A stretch of 64,000 nt of DNA. Source: Gammaproteobacteria bacterium (GTDB lineage Bacteria > Pseudomonadota > Gammaproteobacteria > Arenicellales > JAANXG01). The notes under the pieces are model-generated. The model was not told the origin of the DNA, ran no database searches, and saw nothing but the letters and a program-made list of their open reading frames with translations. The DNA lies in NCBI GenBank assembly GCA_024638505.1, contig JAHEKE010000013.1, forward strand, positions 1 to 64,000, read 5' to 3'. Within the stretch, counting starts at the first letter, position 1, and each line of letters starts with the position of its first letter. The translations under genes were made by a program, and so were the position numbers. Below, in pieces: positions 27,527-36,164 of the stretch.

Positions 27527-29059
27527 ATGAGACGGAGAAAACTGCCAGTTTGGCCAAGCCTTGGCACGATGCTGTTTTGTATATCTGTGGCGGCACCCGC
27601 TGCGGAGGTCTCTTGTTACACCGTGCAGTTGGCCGCACTGCCCAGCGAGGAGCAGGCCAACGCCTTTTTACGTGATGAGCAGCTCAGCGCTCGTTGTGCA
27701 GTGGTCGCCGTGCCCGGACTCTATACGGTGCGATGTGATCCGGAGCGAAGCTATCTGCTTGCCATGAGAAAAATGGGGCCTTATAGGGAGGCTCACCCTT
27801 CGGCCTATGTGAACGTTACACCTCGGCACCTTGTACGAGCTTTATCCAGTCCCCCGAGTCAGGCGCAATTTACCTGTTTTGAGGATCGTGATGTATTCGA
27901 TACGGTGCTATTGCCCGCCTCGTTCATGGCGATAGATCAAAAATCAGATGAGGATATATCGAGCATCGTTACGCGGGTAGAGGATGTGCGCGATGAATAT
28001 CTCGACCAACTGAATGATCGTGGAAGTTTCAAAGGGCTTTACCTTAGATCACAGCTTGATCGCGACACCAACACCGACGACGAGCGAGAGCAGTTGTTTT
28101 TAGAATGGGAGTTGTTTGATGAAGGCTGGTACGAATCGAAAAGAGAGTTAGATGAGAAAAGGGTTGAAACCAAGCTGCAGTACCTGCAGCTTCTGCGGGA
28201 TATGCGTGAGCGCAACATGCATGAGTCTCTGTTTAGACTGCAGGGCGTTATTAATGCCGCACGGTTCTACCAGGCGAAGAAAATATTAAAAGCATTGAAG
28301 AACCTATTGACCAAATATGAAGAGCAGCTCAAGCAGGGCTACGCAACGCAAGATGAATTCCAGGACGTGCGCTACAAGTATGAAAGCGCGCAAAGCGACG
28401 TGCATCACTATTCAGGCCTTGATCAAAGAAGAATGGATGCGCGGGCCTTTGACATCGCTAATACGATTGAGTACGTCTCACTGGCGTCCGTTGACAGCCT
28501 GACCAAGCAGGCCATCGACAATTCTTATGATCTGCAGATTCAGGAACTGTTCATCAACCGCAGCGAATTTTTCCCGCAATGGGTGGATAACCTTTCGCTG
28601 CGTTTGTACGCAGGGGCTGAGCGGGATTTCGGTGCGGATCAGCGCGACAATATTGTAGGGATCAGGCTGCGGGTCCCCATTGACTTCAAGCCCGGACGAG
28701 CAAATATGATCGATATAGAGCAGTCCGCATTTCGAGATCAGAAGCAGGCGATCAGCCTGCGTCTGGCACAAAAAACCAGCCGTCTCTCCGAGCTGTTCCA
28801 ATTTCATCAAAAAAGGGTCAAGACCGCGGCCAGTCAGTACCGTCTGTTGCAAGGGCACCGCAATCTGAAACAGGAGCAGAGCAGGTATCCGCTGTCGGCT
28901 CTGCCGGCCGCACCGGATAAGGTAATTGACAGCTTGAGCATAGAATTGCTGGCAAAAGAGGAGGACATACTGCTGGCACGCCTGGCTGCCTTCGAGGTGT
29001 TGCTGCAACTGGACGCGCTGGTTAAACCCGATTCGCTGAGCAAGCTAGTCGCGAACTAA
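27527..29059 (+). CDS. Exported envelope protein with SPOR-like N-terminus and coiled-coil/TolC-like body
   Basis: A 510-aa exported protein, probable outer-membrane component of the exopolysaccharide module. ATG 27527 gives a good signal peptide (MRRRKLPVWPSLGTMLFCIS, cleavage near APAAE); a TTG 36 nt upstream is possible. After the signal, about residues 30-105 resemble a SPOR-type fold (YTVQLAALPSEEQANAFL). The middle, about 150-330, is long helix with heptads. The C-terminal part (NLSLRLYAGAERDFG, then DNIVGIRLRVPIDF) has amphipathic strand patterns like outer-membrane efflux proteins. It converges on the synthase gene, with 15 nt of overlap at the 3' ends. TolC-type function is inferred. 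Confidence 0.7.
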   Translation: MRRRKLPVWPSLGTMLFCISVAAPAAEVSCYTVQLAALPSEEQANAFLRDEQLSARCAVVAVPGLYTVRCDPERSYLLAMRKMGPYREAHPSAYVNVTPRHLVRALSSPPSQAQFTCFEDRDVFDTVLLPASFMAIDQKSDEDISSIVTRVEDVRDEYLDQLNDRGSFKGLYLRSQLDRDTNTDDEREQLFLEWELFDEGWYESKRELDEKRVETKLQYLQLLRDMRERNMHESLFRLQGVINAARFYQAKKILKALKNLLTKYEEQLKQGYATQDEFQDVRYKYESAQSDVHHYSGLDQRRMDARAFDIANTIEYVSLASVDSLTKQAIDNSYDLQIQELFINRSEFFPQWVDNLSLRLYAGAERDFGADQRDNIVGIRLRVPIDFKPGRANMIDIEQSAFRDQKQAISLRLAQKTSRLSELFQFHQKRVKTAASQYRLLQGHRNLKQEQSRYPLSALPAAPDKVIDSLSIELLAKEEDILLARLAAFEVLLQLDALVKPDSLSKLVAN

Positions 29060-31684
29060 TACAGTGTTGTCACCATCCGGCGGCGCCCAGTGCGCGTCTG
29101 CTGGCGTGTGCACTACTCCGCGCCACGGGTGACTCTCGGGGATAGCGAATTCAATATCCTGAATGACGTTGTCATGGACGTAACCCCCATGCAGGTTGAC
29201 GTCTACCCCGGTCCTGATGTTGCGCAGCGCGTTATACGCCGAGCTCCACTGCAGGACGATGTGTCGGATGTGATTGACTTCGCTGTCTATAAAGTGGCTG
29301 CGGAAGGTGCGAGACAGTTTGACATAACCGTGACCCTGTTTGCCCTTGTTCCAGGCGCCGCTGATCAACAGATTCCGGGCGCGACAGGCGTAGACATTAT
29401 CAAAGGCCAGAGGATGTCGGCCGCTGTTTAGAATATGTACATCTTCTACCAGGCAGTGTGCCGCCCACTTGCCGCTTATCGCATCGACAGCGTAGTCGGG
29501 ATATAGGTTTTCGTATTGGAACCGGACCTCGGCCGGCGCGGCGCCGGGTACGCGCTGCTCAATTGTAAACCCCTTTAGCTGAACCCGGGCGACGGGATTG
29601 ACTCGGAACACGCGGGTATCTGAGCTGTGCAAGGATAATCCCGGAGGGTGGCGTACAACCACGCCGTCGTCGTGAATGCGTTTGACCTCAACCAGAGTTT
29701 TTCTGAGATAGGGGTATTGTTTGTCCCACTGCTCACTGTTGAGCGTACGTAAAAAACCCGAGTCGTTCGGCATTTCCAGCAGCAGCAGGTCCCCCGGTCG
29801 GATATCTTTGCTGTTGGACAAGTACAGGCGGCGATCGTGGGGGGCCGCGTCCTTGGTCAGTGTGCCCAAGCCTTTACCTTTTTTACCGTGCAGCGCAATC
29901 ACCGCCTCCGCTGGCCGCTTGAGGTGTGACACAAGGTGAGTTTCCTCCGGCCCGAGTCCGTGCAGGCTGACGCGGCTTTTTAAAAGAATCGGCTGGTAAA
30001 GATCGATCGTGCCGCGCGGCAGGCGGATCACGGTGCTCTTACCATCGGGTAAGCGGTCAATGATATCCTGCAGAGCAAGTGCGTCATCACGGCCATCATC
30101 CGGCGTGACGCCGTAGAACTGTGATTCGATAACCGCCTCTCGCTGGGACTGGTTGAAAAAAGCAAGATCCGGCATGGAGATAGCACCCTGGGCCAGAAGA
30201 AGGGCGAAGATGAACACGGCGTAAGAAGAAAACATCAGATAAGACGGCAGCCATCGCACCAGCGGATGCTCAATCATCGCGATGTTATCGTCGCTGGTTT
30301 GCTTAGTGCCGCCCTTCGACCATTTCTGATCGGAAAGATTGAAGTAAGCGCGTATTTTGACAATGGCGCCAAACCACTGGCTGTACAGCATCAAGGGTAT
30401 GGTTAACATGCTGACCGGATGTCCGCGCGCCGCGATGACGAACATTTGGATGACGCGCACGCCAAATACCCAGGCGAAATAAAACGGCAGGTAAATATAG
30501 GAGCTGAATATTGCCAGAATCACCGCGCCCGTAATTCCCACCAGGGAGGTCCACATGGACAGCCTCTGATCGAGAATGGCGATCCAGATAAAGAAGCCCG
30601 TGGTGCGCCAGCCGAGGGCGAGCGCCCGGTCGTTGTTGCGCAGCGTGTTGCCGTACCAACGGTATGGCAGGGAGGTGCTGACGGAGAGAAAATTCGCATC
30701 GCGGCTCTCCAGGGAGTAGGTCGTAACGTCGGGGATGTACAGCATATTCCATTTGTTCTTCAATAGGTAAAACCACGTGGTTTTATCGTCACCCATGAGA
30801 AACTTGAACTTGCCGTGCCGCCAGTGTGTGATTACATCCGTTTCCAGCTTTTTGATAAACTCCTCCTTGATGATGACGGAAGTGCGAAACATGGAAAAGC
30901 GTCCGGTTAAGGTGAGCACTTTGTTGGAGAGCGACTGCGACTGAAACAAAACGTGGCGCTGTCCGAATTTCAGGTTGAACCATTCCTTGTACCAGTCAGA
31001 GCTGGTATTGATGTAGGCAACTTCGTTGGTGGTCAGTGCACCCAGATCGCGGAAGGTGGCAAAGAAGGGAATGGTCTTGTTAAGGGTGTCGCTTTCCAGA
31101 TAGCTGTCGCCGTCCATGAATATGGTAACGCTGTTCGGTTCATCCTCGTATCGTCTGGCTACCGCGCGCAAGGCGTGCCCCATGGCGATACGCTTGCCCT
31201 GGCTTTGGCGCTGCAAAACCAGTTCGACTTTATCGCGCACCGGATGCGCATCGAATGTGGCGGAAATAATTGCGTCATCCTGATCCGAGCCGGTGGAGAC
31301 GATCAGGGTTGCCCGGCAGGGCACGGTAGCCAAGTTAGAAAATATTGACTGAAAGCTCTCGATGGAGACCCAGGGCTCTTCCTTGAAGGAAGGAATCACG
31401 AAGTATATGTGCTGCGGATACTTGCTCTCCTCGGGAACGCCGGCCACAATTCTTTTAAGCTTCGGATAGTACAAAAAAGCGTATAGGGTCGAGCGCACGT
31501 AGTGGATCAACTGCCAGCCATAACGCCAAAGAGCAAATGCGCCCAAAACGATGAACGTCTCGTTCTTGACATAGTAAAAGTATGGCCACATGGAGTAGCC
31601 CAGCCCGAAAGCGATCACGGAATAGGAGATGCCCGGAATAATGAAGGAGATCAGCCCCTCTTTTTGTCCGAATCGTTTTACCAT
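29045..31684 (-). CDS. Alg8-like GT2 polysaccharide synthase fused to a pectate-lyase-like beta-helix domain
   Basis: An 879-aa membrane protein. Residues 10-75 are membrane segments. The GT2 domain follows: FVIPSFKEEP (95-104), the metal-binding FMDGDSYL (189-196), GDDKTTWF (298-305) and YRWYGNTLRNN (341-351), the last three matching Alg8-type mannuronan synthases. More membrane segments cover about 360-420 and 475-500. From 523 (FYGVTPDDGRDDALALQDII) to 879 the chain is a right-handed beta-helix of the pectate-lyase superfamily, which would lie in the periplasm. Known Alg8 proteins end near 490 aa, so this adds a putative modifying domain (lyase or epimerase) to the polymerase. The sugar is unknown. 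It is 9 nt downstream of the PilZ gene. Confidence 0.9.
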   Translation of the reverse strand: MVKRFGQKEGLISFIIPGISYSVIAFGLGYSMWPYFYYVKNETFIVLGAFALWRYGWQLIHYVRSTLYAFLYYPKLKRIVAGVPEESKYPQHIYFVIPSFKEEPWVSIESFQSIFSNLATVPCRATLIVSTGSDQDDAIISATFDAHPVRDKVELVLQRQSQGKRIAMGHALRAVARRYEDEPNSVTIFMDGDSYLESDTLNKTIPFFATFRDLGALTTNEVAYINTSSDWYKEWFNLKFGQRHVLFQSQSLSNKVLTLTGRFSMFRTSVIIKEEFIKKLETDVITHWRHGKFKFLMGDDKTTWFYLLKNKWNMLYIPDVTTYSLESRDANFLSVSTSLPYRWYGNTLRNNDRALALGWRTTGFFIWIAILDQRLSMWTSLVGITGAVILAIFSSYIYLPFYFAWVFGVRVIQMFVIAARGHPVSMLTIPLMLYSQWFGAIVKIRAYFNLSDQKWSKGGTKQTSDDNIAMIEHPLVRWLPSYLMFSSYAVFIFALLLAQGAISMPDLAFFNQSQREAVIESQFYGVTPDDGRDDALALQDIIDRLPDGKSTVIRLPRGTIDLYQPILLKSRVSLHGLGPEETHLVSHLKRPAEAVIALHGKKGKGLGTLTKDAAPHDRRLYLSNSKDIRPGDLLLLEMPNDSGFLRTLNSEQWDKQYPYLRKTLVEVKRIHDDGVVVRHPPGLSLHSSDTRVFRVNPVARVQLKGFTIEQRVPGAAPAEVRFQYENLYPDYAVDAISGKWAAHCLVEDVHILNSGRHPLAFDNVYACRARNLLISGAWNKGKQGHGYVKLSRTFRSHFIDSEVNHIRHIVLQWSSAYNALRNIRTGVDVNLHGGYVHDNVIQDIEFAIPESHPWRGVVHTPADAHWAPPDGDNTVLVRD

Positions 31685-31693
31685 TTTGGCGGG

Positions 31694-33088
31694 TTACAGC
31701 GTCTTGATCCAGACCTTGACCCGGGTATTCGCCGGCAGGCGCACGCTCTTGTCGACGAACTCAAGCCTCACCAGCGTTTCGTTCAGACTCGCCTCCTGCG
31801 TAACTGTAGCTTCACTGTTAACCGATGAGTAACCAACGGCGATGACCTTGGCATCGTATTCAGTGTCTGTCGCTGGTACATAAACCGCCGCATCCATTCC
31901 AATTCTGATTTTTAGCGCGTCCTCTGTTAACAATTTCAGTAATACGTTTGGTGAGCTGTCTTTTTCGATCAGCACCATGATGTCGTTGGGCGTGACGTAT
32001 TCGCCGACCGTATGCTCGACGTGAAATACCTTGCCCTTGACTGGGGTGGCAATGGTCTGCTGAGCTTGGCGGCTGAGCAGGGTATCCTGCTGAATGAGCA
32101 GGGTGATTTTTTCCCGCTCCAGCTGATCGATTTCGGCCGCTGCAGTTGACCGACTCTCCTCTGCCTGCTCCACGGCGCGCTCATAATTGACCAGTGCCTG
32201 ATGGTATTGATTTTCGACAAAACTGTAGTCCTTGATCGATATAATGCGCTTGTCAAACAGCTCGCGCGCGTTTTCATATTCCCGCTCTTTTTTCTCAAGC
32301 TTCTGCCGCAGAGAGACCGCCAAGCCGTCGGTTCGTCGTTCGCTTTTGTTGCTCAGCAGACGTATCTGGTCATCGATGTTATCCAGGGATTTCTGGATGT
32401 TATCGAGCTCGATGGCGGTGTTTGGATCTTCAATAGCGAACAGCGGGGTCCCGGCAGCAATATATGAGTTGCGCCCCACCAAGATTTTCTTCACTACCCC
32501 GTTCGAGTTGGCGGTAATGCGCTCTATGTTGCCGCTGATCAGACCGGTAGCGTGTATGCGGTAGACCGTGTTGTAAAAAAGGACGACCATTACAACAATC
32601 ACGAACAATACCCCGAGGCCGATGGAAACATAGCTTTTAGCCTTGAAACGCTTGAACAGCGATTCGGCTTCCAGCTCCGTTAAATTGAGCGCGTCCTCAA
32701 TAGGGGAGGCCAGGCCGGGGGTAGTGACGACTGAGATCAGGTCCTCGATGTTGTCGATCTTTCCCTGAATGGCACTCTCAATGTAATGCCGAAGCACGCG
32801 CTTCTGGCGTTGCGTAATATTATGGAACTCGAAACCGGTAACATCCTTGCGCCGGTTCTTCATCTGCAGTTCGACCTTCAGCGCAATGTAAGAATCGGGC
32901 ATCGGCAGTACGCAGCGTGCCGAGATAACCTGATCCATTTCAATTTCCATATCCAGACCTTCCACCCCGACGCCGGCGATGGACCAGTCTGCCGCCTTGT
33001 AGTTCTTGCCCTCGATCTCAACCACCAGCGGGAGATTTACCCGATGCGCTTTACGTAGGTAATTGAGTTCGCTTACAGCGGCAGACAT
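31694..33088 (-). CDS. Alg44-like PilZ-HlyD protein, c-di-GMP-responsive EPS synthesis/export factor
   Basis: A 464-aa inner-membrane protein. Residues 8-110 form a PilZ domain with an intact c-di-GMP motif: Arg12-x3-Arg16 (RKAHR) and Asp34-x-Ser36-x2-Gly39 (DWSIAGVG). A single membrane span lies at about 153-174. The periplasmic part has the HlyD/membrane-fusion layout: a lipoyl-like half (GVVKKILVGRNSYIAAGTPL), a coiled-coil hairpin at about 220-340, then the second half (TPVKGKVFHVEHTVGEYVTP). This is the architecture of Alg44, which activates Alg8 in Pseudomonas alginate synthesis. It is the first gene of the unit with the synthase. Confidence 0.9.
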   Translation of the reverse strand: MSAAVSELNYLRKAHRVNLPLVVEIEGKNYKAADWSIAGVGVEGLDMEIEMDQVISARCVLPMPDSYIALKVELQMKNRRKDVTGFEFHNITQRQKRVLRHYIESAIQGKIDNIEDLISVVTTPGLASPIEDALNLTELEAESLFKRFKAKSYVSIGLGVLFVIVVMVVLFYNTVYRIHATGLISGNIERITANSNGVVKKILVGRNSYIAAGTPLFAIEDPNTAIELDNIQKSLDNIDDQIRLLSNKSERRTDGLAVSLRQKLEKKEREYENARELFDKRIISIKDYSFVENQYHQALVNYERAVEQAEESRSTAAAEIDQLEREKITLLIQQDTLLSRQAQQTIATPVKGKVFHVEHTVGEYVTPNDIMVLIEKDSSPNVLLKLLTEDALKIRIGMDAAVYVPATDTEYDAKVIAVGYSSVNSEATVTQEASLNETLVRLEFVDKSVRLPANTRVKVWIKTL

Positions 33089-33749
33089 AATGGTCTAAAC
33101 TTATTTCTTGTTTTGAGCAACGCCCTATAGACAATCAGCTAGAGGCTTGGATTAAGGCCAAGCGTTTTAAAAACCGCGGCGCACAGGCGGCCGGCAGGGT
33201 CGGACACAACGCGTCCCGCGGTCGAGTAAGATCGTCGCGTACATTGTCTATAGTCCGCTGTCCCACATGGTTAGCGCTGGACACATTGCGCGCACTTCCC
33301 TGGCCGTCAAACGACAACCCCGAGTTATAAATAAAGTATAGACTTGTGGTGGAGATTGGCTAGGGCGTCAAAGCGGCGCCGGTTAAGGGTTTCAAGCGAT
33401 AAAATCATGTTTGAATGCACCCGGTCGGCAATGCATGGGGACGATGATCCCGAATCACGGCTGATAAGCAGGTAGCCTGGCACTAAGTGATGAAGAACAA
33501 AAGCTTAGGCCGCACTATCAATGTCATATCTTGACCAAACCCAAAATCGGCCGCGGAGTACGCTAGACATTCATGCTGTCGCGGGCCACACTGCGCGATC
33601 AACAACTATGGGTCTCGCGTGGTGGTGAGCGGGTCGCCCAAAGCAGATCATTCGAGTGAGCGGTTAGGGGATGAAGCAGTACCGCGTCATCGAGGTTTGA
33701 ACACAGGGTGTAACACCTCACCGGTGCGATACCATAGGGAGGAGCAGTA
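33089..33749. other. Long intergenic region between divergent exopolysaccharide units
   Basis: This 661-base region should hold the promoters of the PilZ/synthase unit (leftward) and of the secreted lyase gene (rightward). It contains CTATAGACAAT (33125-33135) and its perfect inverse ATTGTCTATAG (33243-33253), 107 nt apart. A weak hairpin GCTTGG/CCAAGC with a following TTTT lies at 33145-33168. A good ribosome binding site (GGAGGAG) lies at about 33738-33746. No gene was recognised in it. Confidence 0.5.
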
Positions 33750-36038
33750 ATGAGATGTGCATCATTTTTGTCGATCCTCGCCCTGGTACTTTTACTGTTG
33801 TGCATGCCTCAGCGCGGCGCTAGCCAGGGGGGCTGGGAATCTACCTGGGTATACTTCGAGCAGGGTAGGCTGACGTACGTCTCTGATGAAGAGGGCAACC
33901 GCGTTCCGGATTTCAGTCACGCCGGCTATCAGGGTGGCGGCGTCGCGCCTCCAGACTTGACTGACGAGCCGGACGTCGTAACTCTAGTTGCAGACGAAGA
34001 TGACGCCGACGATACACCCCGCATCCAGGCAGCAATCGACGCTATGGGTAGTATTGCGCTCGATGCGAACGGGTTTCGCGGCGTAGTACGGCTCGCCGCG
34101 GGGGATTATGAAATCCACAGCGCCATACGTATTAATGTGGACGGGGTGGTGCTGCAGGGAGAGGGGAGCGACGCTACGGTGCTGCATGCGCACGGCCTGT
34201 TTGATCAGGGCGATCCAAATCTCGACGAAAACTACCGCACGGTGATCATCGCCGGCGGCGGTGTAGTCACCGGCCCCTGGCCGGAAAGCGGTCAAGATGA
34301 CAGGGCAGATATCATCACCGAACTGGTGCCGGTGGGAGCGCGAAGTTTCCGGGTAGATGATGCCTCGGCGTTTCAAGTGGGAGATAACGTCATTATCATC
34401 CAACCGAGCACCGACGCCTGGTTAAGCGCCGTTAATTACGGTGACACCGCTGCAGACCCGGGCTGGGTACCGGGCGAGATTGACCTGCGGTTTAATCGTT
34501 ACATCACTGAAATTCATAATGGCAGTGATGATGACGGTATCGTTCTGGATGCACCGATCTACAACCATCTGGATCGAAATTTAGCTCAGTCCTATATGCA
34601 TAAATATGATCGTAACAACATTAAAACCCACATCGGCATTATGGATTTACAGGTGGATATCCACGCGCTCAGCCAGACGGATGAAAATCATGCCTGGAAC
34701 GCTATTGGCCTGATGCAGATAGAGGACGCTTGGGTGTCCGCGGTGGTCGCAAAAGGCTTTGTGCAGGCGGGCGTTTTCACGCGTAATGCATCGCGCGTCT
34801 CGGTAGTCGACGTCGCTGCCATTGCGCCCGCCGCATCGACCACGGCGGGCTCGAGGCGATACAATTTCAATGTTCAGTTGGGCTCAACCAACGTTCTGTT
34901 CGACAGTTGTCAAGCCGGCGACGCGCGACATGCGTATACATCGAACGGGACAAGTTCAGTCTCAGGCATTGTATTTTACAACAGTACGGCGGAGGGCGAT
35001 TATCTGTCGAGCGAAGGGCATCGCCGATGGAGCATGGGATTGTTGTTCGACGGCCTGACGTTCACCCAACCCAATGATTCGGCTCCGGGTGCCAACAGCC
35101 GGCGGCTTGGGCTTTACAACCGGGGTGATTTTGGCACCGGTCACGGCTGGTCGGCAGCACATTCGGTGGCGTGGCGAACGATTGTTCCATCTGACCAAAA
35201 AATCGTCATTCAGAAACCGCCGACGGCACAAAACTACTGCGTCGGTTGTGCCGGCAGTATAAGCGGAAGCGGTCCCTTTAATCATCCTGTGGGCGTGATC
35301 GAAGGCGTCAACCAAACCGGTCTCGATCCGGGCTCGCTTTACGTTGCGCAGCTGCAAGATCGCGCATACGGTGTACCCCCCAGCGCGCCGGCCCGGCTCG
35401 ATGCGGTGGCGGGCAACAATCAGGTTGAGCTATCGTGGATTGATGTCGCGCAAAACGAGACCGGGTACGCCGTGGAACGCTCTGATGACGGCGGCGTTAC
35501 TTATTCGGAAATTGCAACCGCAGATGTGGACACCACTTCATATAACGATGCGACGGCGTCCGGCGCGGTCAGTTACCGCCTGCGCGCCTACAACGCGAAC
35601 GGAAATTCGGCGTACTCCAATCCGGCCAGCGCCACGGCAGCATCGTCCGGCGCGACGGCGCGTTTTGTCCGGCTATATGCAATCGAAAACAGAACGAAGT
35701 GGGGAACTGAAATCACGGAGCTGCGCGTATTCGACGCCAGTCAGGCCAACCTGGCGGAAGACCGCCCGGTTACTGCAAGTTCGTCCCGCAAACGTTATCC
35801 GGCGGATTACGCTGTGGACGGCGACACCGGAACGCGCTGGCGGTCGAAATCCGGCGCACCGGCGTGGGTGTATGTGGACTTGGGATCTATTCAACCGATC
35901 AGTGCCGTTGAGGTGGTTTGGCGCTGGCATTATGCCACGGTGTACGAGGTGCAGGTATCAGACGACGGGACCAACTGGTCTACCAGCTTTGTCGAGACGA
36001 GCGGCAATGGGGGAATCGACTACATTGACCTGAATTAG
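33750..36038 (+). CDS. Secreted multidomain beta-helix protein (pectate-lyase-like, FN3, F5/8 type C)
   Basis: A 762-aa exported protein. Residues 1-25 are a signal peptide (FLSILALVLLLLCMPQRGAS). From about 75 to 540 it is a right-handed beta-helix of the pectate-lyase-3 type, opening with DDTPRIQAAIDAMG and VVRLAAGDYEIHSAIRIN. About 545-630 is a fibronectin type III domain (ARLDAVAGNNQVELSW), and 636-762 is a discoidin/F5-8 type C domain (RFVRLYAIENRTKWGTEITE), usually carbohydrate binding. The likely role is cleaving or remodelling an acidic polysaccharide, possibly the product of the neighbouring synthase. The catalytic residues cannot be assigned. Confidence 0.85.
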   Translation: MRCASFLSILALVLLLLCMPQRGASQGGWESTWVYFEQGRLTYVSDEEGNRVPDFSHAGYQGGGVAPPDLTDEPDVVTLVADEDDADDTPRIQAAIDAMGSIALDANGFRGVVRLAAGDYEIHSAIRINVDGVVLQGEGSDATVLHAHGLFDQGDPNLDENYRTVIIAGGGVVTGPWPESGQDDRADIITELVPVGARSFRVDDASAFQVGDNVIIIQPSTDAWLSAVNYGDTAADPGWVPGEIDLRFNRYITEIHNGSDDDGIVLDAPIYNHLDRNLAQSYMHKYDRNNIKTHIGIMDLQVDIHALSQTDENHAWNAIGLMQIEDAWVSAVVAKGFVQAGVFTRNASRVSVVDVAAIAPAASTTAGSRRYNFNVQLGSTNVLFDSCQAGDARHAYTSNGTSSVSGIVFYNSTAEGDYLSSEGHRRWSMGLLFDGLTFTQPNDSAPGANSRRLGLYNRGDFGTGHGWSAAHSVAWRTIVPSDQKIVIQKPPTAQNYCVGCAGSISGSGPFNHPVGVIEGVNQTGLDPGSLYVAQLQDRAYGVPPSAPARLDAVAGNNQVELSWIDVAQNETGYAVERSDDGGVTYSEIATADVDTTSYNDATASGAVSYRLRAYNANGNSAYSNPASATAASSGATARFVRLYAIENRTKWGTEITELRVFDASQANLAEDRPVTASSSRKRYPADYAVDGDTGTRWRSKSGAPAWVYVDLGSIQPISAVEVVWRWHYATVYEVQVSDDGTNWSTSFVETSGNGGIDYIDLN

Positions 36039-36164
36039 TCGCGAATCCGAGCAAGTCTCTGCAGCGGTTTGAAAAGGTCGCCGCGCTGATCTTCTGCGAG
36101 CTGTTGCGATGTATCTTTTGGCTTCTACAATAGATTATTTCGGCTGTGGAACGGTACAGTAACG

